This document shows, piece after piece, positions 12,401-22,774 of a DNA stretch of 64,000 bases (position 1 is the first letter of the stretch; every line of letters begins with the position of its first letter). The notes under the pieces were generated by a model. It was not told the DNA's origin. It did not search any database and saw nothing but the letters and a program-made list of their open reading frames with translations. Made by a program: the position numbers and the translations under genes. This stretch comes from Mermis nigrescens (taxonomy: Eukaryota; Nematoda; Enoplea; Mermithida; Mermithidae), in NCBI GenBank assembly GCA_036768485.1, contig JAVLUZ010000208.1:109501-173500 (forward strand), written 5' to 3'.

Positions 12401-15400
12401 GGAGCGATCAAAACTGTGAAATCAAGCATAACTCGTATGATTTCAAAACATTTATCCAATAAAACGTACATGCTGAATTTCCTAGGAAAAGCTTTGATTG
12501 AAATGGTATATCAGCTTCAATTCTATAGGGTGGGTGAAAAAACGAATCGCTTATCGGACCTTGTAAATTCTTAACGACAAAAGCGAATGTAACGCGATTT
12601 GCTTTGCTAGAAAGCCTATCATCCCTGTATTAAGAAGCTAAAAGGATATTAATACTTTCCGCGTCGTTCGAAACAGTGCTTTTTTGCACAAGGTCCGTTT
12701 GTACATGTACAAAGATGATCCCCAAAAGTCTTTGTACATTTTGTACACACATATTTTGGATACTATAATATGGTACAGTAGCGATTTAGTGTAGTAAAAA
12801 CAGAATTGTCCGACTTTTGTGTAGTGTATCAGCTAATTTCTGGGTCTCTAAGAGCTAAAATCACTAAGAATCCTCTTAAAACGGCGCGGAGCGCCGAAAA
12901 ATTTGACATTTTTCCATTTGAAATGCAATTTCTGTCATTATAAAGATACATAGATTACACAATTACTCATTTCGGCGCGAAGCGCCGAAAGTTTAGCGAA
13001 TTTTAGACCGTTTTTAGCAATTTTGGTTTTCTCAAAAATCTTTGTACATGTACAAAGACGATCCCGAAATGTCTTTGTACATACATCGGGAAAAATCTTT
13101 GCCGAATACAAAAAGCCGTGCTTCGAAAGGTACAAACAATTTACCAAAAGTCGTTTTTTCGAGTCATGGAAGCATCTATCAGAATCATTATGACATTTGT
13201 TGCACTGTAACTTAATAGCACTCTGTGACTGTGTTGAGTGACACCTTTGTTATTCTTAAGCCACTCTATGCAGCTATCATTGAAGTGATATGCTAGACGG
13301 CATTATAGGCTATTGTAAAATTACAAAGCTTCAAACAAAAATTGAACGTTTTGACATGTGCATGTAAAACGTTCATTATGAATGTAGTAACCCGTAGGAA
13401 AAGTGTGTTTTCTTCACGTAGGCTAACATGATAGAAATAGAAATATAGAGAGCAATAGACAAAGATTTTAACTATCGTATAAAGCAAGCCGCGTTCAACT
13501 ATCGTTTTTGGTTAAAAAGGTCGCGAAGATGGCTTATTTATGCACCGAATTTGTAAATTCATGAAAAAGACGACTTTTACTAAATTTAGTGTACAACTGA
13601 CAGCTAAACCAGTATAATCGAAATTTCACTACGTTACTACACTAATAATAGGCTCTTATGCAAAGCAAACAGCATTTAATTTGAACAATAATATAAAAAG
13701 TTATACGGTCCAATATGCGATTCGTTTTTTTGACCCACCAAGTACCTTAATTCAAAAATGCTGATTTAATCTTAATACATCGATATATCGTATTTTCGTT
13801 AAAGAAATGTACCGATAATTCTGATCAGATTTAGCGAAAAAATTCAGTCCGAATACTTACCAATCGTTGGTTCCAGTAGCTTAATCGCATTATCAATCTG
13901 CAAGGATTAGAATAAGATAGTCAATAGCGACGATAGGCCAAATAACGTCAGCAGGGATCGGACTTAATGTAACCTACTATTGTATTCATTGAAAGTATGC
14001 AGTCTAACACCAAAATAAAAGTTAAAAGGCAATCCGAAGATTTGGGTGACCCTACATACATGCATATATAAGGGCAAGGCCCCTATGAAGATAGAAGTCG
14101 GAAAAATCTATAAGTTTAAAATCTAGAAAAATCTAGAGTCCTTATGAAAATCATCTGAAACGATCTAGAATCACAATAGTTATTTAATTAACAAAATGTA
14201 TTTTAGGTTTTATCAATTATTTATAGGTAAAGAGGGCGTTTATCAAATTCTTTAAAAAATAAGACATTTAGGTAACATAGGTACATCCAAAAACTTCATA
14301 TTTTGATATAAACGTTTCAATGTTCTACGAAAAACGGAGTCATTTAAAGGAGAATAAAGTAACTCTAGTAGAACCGTGTAAAAAATAGCTTTTTCTAGAT
14401 AGCCTTATCTTATTCGTTATTATATCATCCATAAAACTATTTCCGTCAATCGTTATCTATCTTCAATATTTTTCAAATGGATAACGCTGCAAACGTACTT
14501 GCCAATCCTTCTCTAATACGGCGGAAATAATCTGTTGACAAAATAGCTTAAGTTTAATCGACGTCTGCAAAATAAGCATGAAAAGAGCATTTTTTAAAAC
14601 AAGCTGGGCGGATAAATCCATATACCAATTTAGACAGTAAAGCGATTTCGGCTAGTATCCAATCAGGACAATCCAAATCACCACAGAACCGAAATTTCTA
14701 AAACAGTGAATAAGACATGTACACCTGCCGTGTGGAAAATTCTTTTTCAGCAATGTTCAAAGCGGAAAATTAAGCCGATTGTTCAATTGCTCATCGGACA
14801 AATGAACTAGTTCCCAAATTTACTATTTATAAAATCAAAACGAGTACCTACGAGTACATAACGAAGAGAGTTCAAGTTTTCATAATAATTTTACTAGATA
14901 AACACTTATTGAAATCTAAAGTCCGAAAATTTCGACAGCGCAAAATTAAGGTGAAAAATGGATGGTAAGTATTTCTTCAAATTTGTCATATTCCAAGCTA
15001 TGTTAGCTTTTTCGTCGTGTCTGAATCCATGTTGATACACGTTAATGATTCACTCTGAAAATGAGAATTTCGCCAATATTAAATAACAAATACAAGAAAT
15101 TCTAGTACTCGCAATCAGCAAAAGAATCCTGAATCCTGACAATTTTTCCATTGAATACACAGATAGTTTCTTCTTCGAAAAAATACTAAAATGAGTGATA
15201 AATAGCGTTGGCAAAAGTCCGCAAAAAGGACTTTCCGGACTATAGTCCAGGTTTTAGTCCGGACTGCTTTGGATCAGGACTATAGTCCGGACCATAGTCC
15301 TTAAAGAAAGACCAAGTCTCGGACTAAGTCCTTAATAAAACAGTATCATTTATGCAGGGAAAACATACCCAGACACTAGACAGACTTTTCGTTAAAAAAA

Positions 15401-16604
15401 ATCAGAGAACAATGCTGGTACCCACTACATGGTGGTATTCACTTTCTAGTGCTTTATCTGATTCAATAGTCAATGAAAAGAACTTTATAATGAATGAATA
15501 CATACATGCATACATATATTGGCCCAAAATAGTGCGCAAAATTAAGGATTTTTGAGCAATTTTTAGCGATTTTCGGGTTAAAACGGCTAATTTTTCCGCC
15601 CAAGTCAGGGTTCCGCCCCCCCCCCCTTAGGGGTACTCTGCCCCCTTTAAAAAATCCTGGATCCGCCACTGCTCAGATTCAAATTAAAAATAACAAATAT
15701 TACTGGCCAAACAGTTCAGAGCTAAACTTCAAAAAATATTTATTTCAATACGCTCATCGCTTAAATTGTGACGGTTTTAATCTAAAATCACATTTGCACA
15801 ACTAAAGACGCGTTCACATGGTGCTGACGTTGCGGGAATGGCCAATATCGTAGATGCGAGTCTGGACAGCAGAGGAAATAAGCCTTTTTTACTTTTCCAA
15901 TAGGCAAAAACTTTTGCAATAGATCCGATTCATCCAGAGAAAATATGAAACTGTTAATGTTTATACAGCCAATTATGTTCTTAGGTTCTTACAAAAAAAA
16001 TGATAGTGGACATTGGGGACAATACTTTTATTAAAAAACATTGATTATGTAAACTTAACTATAGCTGTTGTTGAGTTGACAACTGATTAGCTGTTGTATG
16101 GTTGACAACCTCGCCTGTTTTTTTCCGCCTCCACTAAACAAATAAAACATTTCTTTGAGCACAATTTGAAAATCAGACAATAAAAGAAAAACTAAAGTGA
16201 ACATAGGCGTTAAACGCAAACAACACTCCCCAGAGAGAGGGAAGACTTGCAAAACGCACGTCAAACGTCGGATAGCACGACATGGAAGAAGTTTGAACTT
16301 TTGTCCGGTAGGTCGGACTAACCGGACTTAGTCCGCCAAGAAAGGACTAGTCCTTTTCCGGACTAATGAGCTAAAAAAAGACTAGGACTATAGTCCAAAG
16401 ACTAAAGGACTTAGTCCGGACTAGTCCTTGCTAGTTCTTAGTCGGACTTTTGCCAACGCTAGTGATGAAGCGCTAAAAAATGTATTTTTGACCGCGATTC
16501 CGAGAGAAGATAAGCTTGAAATCCGGAATGGATTGTTTCACAAATGTACAACTGAAGCCCAATGCAAAAATAGTACGAGCAAGATCAGATAATTTTAACT
16601 AACC
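439..16604 (-). CDS. COMMD4: COMM domain-containing protein 4 (COMMD4), nine coding exons
   Basis: Subunit of the COMMD ring of the Commander complex, which works with CCDC22/CCDC93 and Retriever to recycle endosomal membrane proteins (family knowledge). Coding exons in transcription order: 16606-16604 (ATG only, donor GTTAGT), 14697-14626, 14564-14499, 13897-13861, 10744-10625, 5786-5706, 788-751, 638-554, 482-439 (stop TAA). Every acceptor ends in AG, every donor starts with GT, and all phases match, giving 181 aa against about 199 in human. Diagnostic residues are [12 protein letters not shown] (3-14), ELQQLGLP (91-98) and [11 protein letters not shown] (101-111), followed by a diverged COMM domain (about 115-181) ending in an ELDEALKIM helix. 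The donor after residue 99 (GTCAGC) is weak, and the short COMM-domain exons 788-751 and 638-554 rest mainly on phase and splice sites. Introns hold a Helitron and two hAT-type elements. Identity is very secure; the C-terminal third is less so. Confidence 0.88.
1333..1568. repeat. Inverted repeat with about 100-bp arms
   Basis: The left arm (1333-1435: GTGCTAAAATGT..., GTTATCCATGCTATTGTTGCCATGG) is mirrored by the right arm (1463-1568: CCATGGCAACAATAGCATGGATAAC...). A short AT-rich centre separates them. It is a small foldback element in a COMMD4 intron. Confidence 0.85.
2105..2440 (+). repeat. 51-bp minisatellite inside the Helitron
   Basis: About six copies of a 51-bp unit containing ATAAGATAGG...GATATAAGATACCCCGTGCTACAAGATAGGCAATGCT. 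Because 51 is divisible by three it translates as a 17-residue periodic frame, but this is a repeat artefact and not a protein. Confidence 0.85.
2530..2950 (+). repeat. Degenerate tandem repeat inside the Helitron
   Basis: Seven to eight copies of a roughly 50-60 bp unit based on AAAACATCAAAAATATGG plus TTTGACGAAAAAATTTTCC. They decay towards the 3' end of the element. Confidence 0.75.
4652..5648. mobile_element. hAT-like element with GGTACCGG termini
   Basis: The left end is rich in GGTACCGGCACCGG. The right end, ...GAGGTACCGGTACATCACTA (5630-5647), reads in reverse as a hAT-type TAGTGATGTACCGG terminus. Both flanks carry a similar ...TGCAC sequence. A second element is nested at 4865-5478. 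Confidence 0.5.
4865..5478. mobile_element. Nested element with CAGGGGCGTA...TACGCCACTG... ends
   Basis: Terminal inverted repeats CAGGGGCGTA and AGCTACGCCACTG are flanked by AACCAT on both sides (4859-4864 and 5480-5485). The interior includes a copy of the GTAACAGGGGG repeat (4908-5140). Confidence 0.55.
6015..6235 (+). repeat. ATACATGTAACAGGGGG-family repeat
   Basis: It has the family order CATGTAACAGGGG, GGGATCCCCCCA, AAAGTCGG, a C-rich stretch, TTTTTGGCCGTTTTT, and GGTCATTACCCCCTCCCC. Related copies lie at 180-410, 4908-5140, 18315-18510 and 36178-36395. Confidence 0.65.
6825..7200 (+). repeat. AGGGCCGTATTTTT element, first copy
   Basis: It shares GCACGGAAAGATGGAAAAATCGC, a GGCGCTTCGCGCC hairpin and GAGCTATCCCGACGAATTTCCCG with a second copy at 10935-11270. 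Both end at CTCCTTGGCCGG. Confidence 0.7.
7709..9338 (+). mobile_element. 1.63-kb hAT-type non-autonomous element with internal palindrome
   Basis: The termini are CAGTGACGGATCTAGG... and ...AATCCGCCCCTG, flanked by a perfect 8-bp duplication CCGTTCAC (7701-7708 and 9339-9346). The ends match the 190-204 bp MITEs at 31725 and 44162, so the family is shared. The interior (about 8130-9190) is an inverted pair of the GTACATGTAC repeat centred near 8770. It lies in a COMMD4 intron. Confidence 0.85.
8130..9190. repeat. Foldback of the GTACATGTAC repeat
   Basis: The left arm reads in reverse and the right arm forward: TTTGTACATGTACAAACGGACC faces GGTCCGTTTGTACATGTACAAA around 8735-8830. Mirrored blocks such as CCACACTAAAATCGCTACTG/GTGTGGTAAAAACAGAG and GGCGC hairpins extend outwards. 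The left arm carries a partly duplicated unit. Confidence 0.75.
10140..10535. repeat. Interspersed repeat with GGCGCTTTGCGCC hairpin
   Basis: It resembles 6270-6560 and 26690-26960: CAAAATTGTCGAAAATTT, a GGCGC hairpin, and an end motif AAAATCCTGAATCAGCCACT. It lies between two COMMD4 exons. Confidence 0.6.
10935..11270 (+). repeat. AGGGCCGTATTTTT element, second copy
   Basis: It is collinear with 6880-7200 (AACGCACGGAAGGATGGAAAAATCG, GCCGGCGTTTCGCGCCGG, GAGCTATCCCGACGAATTTCCCG, CTCCTTGGCCGG). Confidence 0.7.
11640..11880 (+). repeat. T-rich low-complexity tract
   Basis: Imperfect TTTATTTATT/TTCTTTT repeats without coding potential. The remainder of 11280-12660 shows no gene apart from intron sequence. 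Confidence 0.7.
12665..13115 (+). repeat. GTACATGTAC-family repeat
   Basis: It contains AAGGTCCGTTTGTACATGTACAAAGATG, two GGCGC hairpins (12884, 12974), and TCTTTGTACATGTACAAAGACG towards the right end. Full-length relatives are at 18755-19225 and 36905-37350, and reversed at 46535-46955. Confidence 0.8.
15203..16461 (-). mobile_element. Internally deleted hAT transposon
   Basis: Perfect 19-bp inverted termini (TAGCGTTGGCAAAAGTCCG at 15203 and its reverse complement at 16443-16461) are flanked by 8-bp duplications GTGATAAA/GTGATGAA (7 of 8). Sub-terminal blocks are dense in AGTCCGGACT. A remnant of the transposase C-terminus remains at 15777-15880. A fragment of another MITE is nested at about 15515-15672. 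It lies in COMMD4 intron 1. Confidence 0.9.
15777..15880 (-). pseudogene. hAT transposase C-terminal dimerisation-domain remnant
   Basis: The minus strand encodes [20 protein letters not shown] followed by [13 protein letters not shown] and TAA at 15777. This is the hAT dimerisation motif (IPATSAPSERVFS). The rest of the transposase is missing, so it is a relic. Confidence 0.85.
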
Positions 16605-16984
16605 ATCGTCAGCTTGATCCCTCAATTGATCACAATAAATCCCATTTATCATATCAATATGCCAAGCTTGATAAAATTTGCGCTAGAACAAAATAGAACT
16701 GATATAAATATATCTTAACAATAATAAATCTCACTGAATTCACAATGGCATAAAACAATGCGATAGTAGAAATATAAAGAAGTCTCTTGAATAAATTGGC
16801 GTGAAGCACTAAAAGATTTTGGTTGATTCAAGCTTTTAAATACAGTATTAAGCCTAAACCAAGTGAAAAAATGGCATAGAAAAATTGCGATGTAAAAACG
16901 ACATTAGGATGTAAAACGACATGTGACAACGTCCTTAAGAAATGTAAAAAGCTAGTTTTTTCAACTATTTAAACTCAATTTTAG

Positions 16985-17171
16985 ACATAATAAAAGCCAG
17001 AAGTATAGAATTGCTGATACGAGTGCCGGGTCCGCCGAAAAGCCTTTGTGCATAAAAAATCTTCGTATGGGGAAGAAATTACTATCGAATAAGAAAAAAT
17101 ATGATTACGAGTCTGTAATCTGCGATCCGTTGCTGTTTAAATTGTTGCTTCGTCCTGAAATCGATTCGTAA
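16985..17171 (+). other. Possible terminal exon of an unassembled plus-strand gene
   Basis: After the acceptor-like CAATTTTAG, 61 codons are open and end in TAA at 17169. They contain an in-frame ATG at 17067 that begins MGKKLLSNKKKYDYESVICD. The codon choice is more protein-like than the flanks, and AATAAA signals follow near 17310 and 17378. No homologue is recognised and no matching upstream exon was found with consistent phase. Confidence 0.35.
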
Positions 17172-18004
17172 AGTAGTCTGACGCAGGTTTAACTCTAAAA
17201 GCCGATAACTATAGCTTAGGTATTTGCCATAAAATTAGGACATAATCCTCCGATTCTGATAGACATATGCACATTTTTAATGCCATTCTTTACCTAACTT
17301 ACCTACTTTCAATAAAAACTTGCGCTTCTTTGTGCATTTAGTCATTTTTGATCAAATAGAAGTTATCTACTCTATCCAATAAAAAAGGCTAACTAATAGA
17401 CACGCATAATATGAAAATTTAGCGAATTAAATCGAAATTCCGAAGTGCTTCGTTGAGCTCAAAAATGGTAGACAGTGGGTTCAAATCAAAAAATCATCAT
17501 TTTTTGACGTTTCCGACAATCCTATATCTTTCTAACCGCTAAAAATTTTGAAATTTCGAGTAATATTAGAAAAATTTGAATAAATTGAACAAAATAGTCA
17601 AAAAATGAGTATATGGGCGTGAGGCGCCGAAAATTTATTACTTGAGTGAGTAAAGCTAAAAACGCCTACAACAGCACCTTTTAACATTTTTTGAAAATCG
17701 CCAACTCTATGGGGATGTTGATCTTATGAGAGGGTGAGAGGGTATCATAAAAACCGTTCTGAGTGGTTGAAATCAAAACAATGGTAAAAAAATGGTGAAA
17801 CTCCGGTCACCTAAGACGACTACCTACAGCCAGAATTTTTGGAAGTTTACGCTTCAAAGCATATATAAGTTCACACTTGACAACAAACTCGTTTGAGCAT
17901 GTCAAAGGTAGATGCATATAATCTTTTTCTGAGTCAGCTTGTGTAAAGATTTATTCAGCCAAGTGATACGAACACAATACATGCAACAATCAGCATATTG
18001 ATTT

Positions 18005-21000
18005 CTAATCATTGGAAACAGAGTCAGGAACATCAATATTGTGTTTCGCAGCAAAATTTTTCAGTCGCATAACCTGTTTATCGCTCAATAAACGGATCAA
18101 GTTAGAAGGATCATGGCCAATGCCTAGATTATCCAATTGTTTGTCAATTTCGCATTCATCAACGTCGAGCGAATTGTTTTCAAGTTGCCGAAAAATTTCA
18201 GAAGAATTCGATTCATCATCTGAGTCGGCATCATTGTCATTATCGACCCAATGATCATTTTCGGGATCTGAAGAAAACAAGTAAATACCTACCTATTATT
18301 AGGCTCTTCTATATGGATGCATACATGTAACAGGGGGATAGGGATCCCCCAACCAAAGCCGATCGTCCTTCCCATCACCCCTAAGCCAAAAATTTTCTAC
18401 ATATCCCCATTTTGGAAAAAATGGAGTTTTTTGGCCTCTTTTGACCGTAAATGGGAGGTCTTCAACCCCCTCCCTCTAAAAATGGCTGGAGACGCTCGAC
18501 ACAGAGTCGTTACCATACGTGGGCAGCACAAAAATTCTGGGGGTGCAAGATTTTCCAAAGATTAAAAAATGGCCTTAAAAATGGTTGGCATTAAAAAATT
18601 AAGAAGAAAACAAAAAAATTTTAAAAATTGAATTCTGGGAGGGGGTATTTTGGTTTCTGGGGGGTATTCTGGTTTCTCGGGGGGTGCATACCCCCTCAGA
18701 CCCCCAACTTCCAGGTGTGGTCGTTACATGTCTACATGGATGGCTCCTATAACAATTTTTGGAGTCATCTTTGTACAATGTACAAAGGGCTTTTTTGGGC
18801 AAAATGATTGTAATTTTTAAGGTTTGTTACAATATGTGTTCTTAAGGGGAAGCAGTATTTTTTTGCACAAGTTCCCTTTGTACATGTACGAAGATGGTGC
18901 TCAAAAGTCTTTGTACATGCTATTACATGGTATAGTAGCGTTTTCACTGTGGTAAAACAGAGTTTTTCGACCTTTGGTAGTGTTTTTTAGCCAATTTCTG
19001 GGTTTTTGATGACAAAAATACTTTAAATGGTCTCAAAGCAGCGCGAAGCGCCGAAAAATTTAATATTTTTGCCTTCTAAATGCAATTTATGCCATTATAA
19101 AGAGATACAGAACAATCGATTACTCATTATCTTCAAGAACTTCCCGAAAATCTTTGTACATGTACAAAGACGGTCCCGAAAGTCTTTGTACATCGGAAAA
19201 AAATCTTTGCCGAACATGAAAAAACCGTGAATAGGAGACCTAAAATTCTAGGCTTCATCCACCTTCAATGGCTTCAAAATCATCAAAATACCTTTTCACT
19301 TGTCAGTGATATTTTTTACCCATTTTTAGTAAACTTCTTCTCATAAAATTTGACAGTTTCTCCTACTGATTGTCAAAGAAGACAACCCTAGCCCCCATAT
19401 ATAAGTTTAGTAGATACTGAACAACTGTGTAAGATTGATATAGACATTGTACCATGAAGGTGTACTAACATCAAAGAAATACACTATTTCACATACATAA
19501 GTTTATTATATTATGGGTATATGTTTACTGAACTACCCGAACCCGATCGGGTATTGATTTGGATACCCAGACCCGAACCCGAATAAAATGAACTTGACTA
19601 CCCGAACACGAACCAGAATAAACTTAGGTGAACTACCCAAACCCGAACCTGAATAAGCTAGGAGGACTACTTACCTGTTGCATCCTGATATTTAATATAT
19701 TGCCCTGATTTTTTCATTGTCCTGATTGATTGTCCGGATTTTACCCATTTGTCCCGAGTCCGAGTCCAAGTCAGATTCCGGATTTTACCTTTTACAAGCA
19801 AAATCCTGGATATGGGCCTCGTAGTAGGTACCTACCACCATTTTTTCCACATTTAGAGGTTTTTGTTAACCGAAATTCCGAGATGTGGGAAAAATTTCAA
19901 ACTTGGTTCACATTGTTGAAAATTTTTTTAATGCAATTATGCGTCCTAGAAAAGTAAAATTTTTAAATTTTCCGGCGCTTCACACTAGATTGATTTATTT
20001 TCAATGTTTTCATTGATGTTCCCAGCGCGCCGAGCTGATTGCAGCACTTTTATCGATAACTTGCTCTAGAACTTCACTATAAATGAAAATCCTCATCTTC
20101 TGAAGGGATTTCGACAATTTTTGTAATACAAAAATGAGTTTTAGAGAGCCAAAAGTTCAAAATTTTCCGGCGCTGCGCGCCGGATTGATTTGATTTCATA
20201 TTTGTTATTAATTTACGGCCACGCCGCGCCGATCGCAGCACTCTTATCCACATCTTGCTCTATAACTTCACTATGATTGAAAATTGTTATCTTCTGCACG
20301 GATTTTCGGACAATTTTTGTAATGCAAAAATGCGTTTCAGAGGTCAAATTTCAAGAATTTTCTGGCGCTTCACAACGGATTGAATAAAATTTAAGTACTT
20401 GCTATTTATGTTTAGGCCGCGCCGCGCCGATTGCAGCATTTTTTGCAAAAATTCGTTATAGAGAGGTAAAATTTCGAAATTTTCTAGCGCTTCGCGCCAT
20501 TTCGATAAATTATTGAGTTTTCATTCTTCGATGAAACTCCAGAAGTCGGCTAAAGCGCACTAGTGAAGGTCTGAAATCCAGTTTTACGAGATAGAACATA
20601 TAACTGATCGCTATATTCATTGCAGTACACTAAATTTTCAATTAAAAATGTAAAGAAAACTAGTTTTTGATCTCGCCATTTTATGTAGGATGGACTTTCT
20701 GCCAAAAAACACCGGTTTTTCACCATGAGAGCTCAATTTTTAAATTTTTTTAGACCCCAAAATGTGAACCAAAATTTGACATGTGGAAAAAAAATTTGGG
20801 TTTGGTTCACCGTTTTTTCCTGGCGCCGTAACCAAATTTTTTTCCACATTTCAAATTTTTGCTTCACATTTTCAGGGGGGTCTAAAAAGGTTTAAAAAAT
20901 TGAGCGCTCATGCGGAAAATCCGATGTTTTTTTTTGCAGAGGGTCCATCCTACATAGATGACGAGACCGGAAATGAGTTTTTGAACATTTTGTTATCGTA

Positions 21001-22459
21001 AATTTAGTGTAATGCAATAAATATATTGATCAGTGCATTTTCAGACTTTCAACAGTGCACTTTACTCAATTTCTGGAGTCTTTTCTATGAATAAAAGCTC
21101 AACAATTTGTCGAAATGGCGCGAAGCGCCAGGAAATTTAGGAATTTACCTCTCTAAAACGCATTTTTTGCAATAAAATTGCTTTATCGGCACTGTGCGGC
21201 CAATCTCAATAGCAATTAATTAAACTAAATCAATCCGGCGCCAAAAAAGCATTTTCGCATCACAAAAATTGTCCATAAATTCATGCAGAAGATAAAAATT
21301 TTCAATCAGATTAGAGTTCTAGAATAAGATGTCGATAAAAGTGCATTGATCGGCCCGGCGAGGATTTAACATCAATAACAAATATAAAATTAAATCAATC
21401 AGGCGCGAAGCGTCGGAAACTTTAAAAATTTTGGCTGCCTAAAACGCATTTTTGCATTACGAAAATTGGCCGAATACGGCGCGACTTTAATATCAATGAG
21501 AATTAATAAAATTAAATCGATTCAGCTCGAAGCGTCGGAGAATTTTGACATTTTAACTCTCTAAAATGCATTTTTGCATCCCTAAAATTGTCCAAAAATC
21601 CATGCAGAAAATGAGGATTTTCAATTTTAGTAAAGTTCTAGAACAAATTGTCGATAAAAGTGCTGCGATCGGCACGGCGCGGCCTAAACATCAATAACAA
21701 GCATGAGATTAAATCAATCCCGGAAAATTTTTGCATTTTGGCTCTCTAACACGCATTTTTGCATCACAAAAATTGTCTAAATCAGTTCAGTAGATGAGGA
21801 TCTTCATTTATAATGAAATTTCAGAGCAAGTTGTCGATAAAAGTGCTGCAATCGGCGCGGCGCTCCGGGAACATCAATAAAAACATTAGGATAAATCAAC
21901 CCGGCGAAAATTTTGGAATTCTACCCTTCTAGAACGCATTTTTACATTACAAAAATTTTCCACAATGTGAACCAAGCCCAAAATTTTTCTCGCACATCTT
22001 GAAATTTCAGTTCAAAAAAGCCCTTAAATGTGGAAAAAACGGTAGTATGGTTCACATTGTGAACCGAACAACCTAATCGCTAGAAAAAAACAGTAAGTAG
22101 TACCTACCTACCTATCAAATTTCCACATTAACAGAAGTTGGAAACTATTTTTCTATCAATACCTCAGCATAGATCTTACCAAGTGTATCTGACTCGTCAT
22201 GCATTTGACGACGTAAGCGATCTAGAAATTCTCTCTTCTTTTCCTTATTCTCTTTGCGGCTTTTTAATTCGTCGACGACACATTGTGCGTAGAACGACTC
22301 AGAGCACTGCAAATGATCAGCGTGTGTGTAGCACTCCTTGCTGCAATATCTAGCATTGCAACGCGGGCATGTATTCAGGATCCTTTCCAAGTTGGAGCTA
22401 CCACAAAATTGACAATGAACTTTTCCAATTGATGTTGAAGCTTTGTTATCTGTCTGCAT
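18005..22459 (-). CDS. ZNHIT2: HIT-type zinc finger protein, ZNHIT2-like, two exons
   Basis: Exon 1 is 22459-22180 and exon 2 is 18267-18005. The donor G|GTAAGATC (phase 1) and acceptor TTTTCTTCAG|AT fit exactly, giving 180 aa. The start is supported by an in-frame TAG 9 nt upstream, and the end by TAG at 18005 with an AATAAA signal at 17955-17950 about 50 nt further on. The HIT zinc finger spans residues 16-52, with Cys 16, 19, 31, 34, 39, 43 and 52 and His 46/49. The following SESFYAQCVVDELKS block is typical of ZNHIT2, a cofactor of R2TP/HSP90 assembly of snRNP and polymerase complexes (family knowledge). Exon 2 is acidic (DNDNDADSDDE), then has a short helical segment. Known ZNHIT2 proteins are about 400 aa with a long C-terminal region that is absent here, so this is a short form, a relative, or the rest has been lost. 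The 3.9-kb intron contains two repeats and a 2-kb palindrome. Confidence 0.75.
18315..18505 (+). repeat. ATACATGTAACAGGGGG-family repeat
   Basis: It begins GCATACATGTAACAGGGGGATAGGG and has the family body (AATTTTC, TTTTTGGCC, GGGAGGTC). It abuts the MITE at 18514 in the intron of the ZNHIT2-like gene. Confidence 0.65.
18514..18719 (+). mobile_element. CATACGTGGGC-family MITE
   Basis: It starts CATACGTGGGCAGCA and ends CCAGGTGTG, between perfect 8-bp duplications GTCGTTAC (18506-18513 and 18720-18727). Confidence 0.85.
18755..19225 (+). repeat. GTACATGTAC-family repeat
   Basis: It has the family order: TTTGTACATGTACGAAGATGG, GGTAAAACAGAGTTTTTCGACCTTTGG, a GCGCGAAGCGCCG hairpin, TCTTTGTACATGTACAAAGACGG. 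Only one of the two usual GGCGC hairpins remains. Confidence 0.8.
19823..22115. repeat. Giant palindrome (foldback element) of about 2.2 kb
   Basis: The centre is near 20820. TAGGATGGAC (20687) faces GTCCATCCTA (20943); CCAGAAGTCGGCTAAAGCGCACT faces AGTGCACTTTACTCAATTTCTGG; further out AACTTGCTCTAGAACTTCACTA... faces the reverse copies at 21300, 21630 and 21830. Each arm holds several ~200-240 bp units, each with a GGCGC hairpin and a CGCATTTTTGCAT block; the right arm has about one unit more. Both ends carry GTACCTACC and GTGGAAAAA/GGTTCACATTG blocks. It lies wholly in the intron of the ZNHIT2-like gene. Confidence 0.85.
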
Positions 22460-22702
22460 ATTAATCTACCCGCTTATCGCAAGAAAAATTCAATGATAAG
22501 TTCAATTTTAGCCCTCGATCGATTTAAGAAATTCAGAGATGAAACGCCGAGTTTAAACTATTCTCCTCGTGCGTTCCATTGCCCGTTGGTCGGGAGGAAT
22601 TTTATGTTAAATCTGTATTTTGCATTTACGAACGGATAAGCACACAAAGATACAGTAAGAGGTTTTCAAAAATATTAAGATGAGACCAAAATTAACTTGC
22701 AG

Positions 22703-22774
22703 CAATACTGTCGCAGGAAGTCAACAAACAACTGACTCGATTCATGCAGCGCCGAACAAATTCAATTAAAGAAG
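22703..22774 (+). other. Possible plus-strand exon divergent from the ZNHIT2-like gene
   Basis: The acceptor TTAACTTGCAG|CA and the donor GAAG|GTAATT flank 72 nt open from phase 1 to phase 1 (ILSQEVNKQLTRFMQRRTNS). An ATG at 22493 opens 51 codons only 34 nt from the opposite-strand start, and a GTAAGAGG donor lies near 22658. Together they suggest a bidirectional promoter, but the pieces do not join in one frame. Confidence 0.3.

Noticed and set aside
14957..14970. Plus-strand ATGGATG|GTAAGT resembling a minimal first exon
   Set aside because: No downstream exon with matching phase was found, and it lies antisense in a COMMD4 intron; likely chance.
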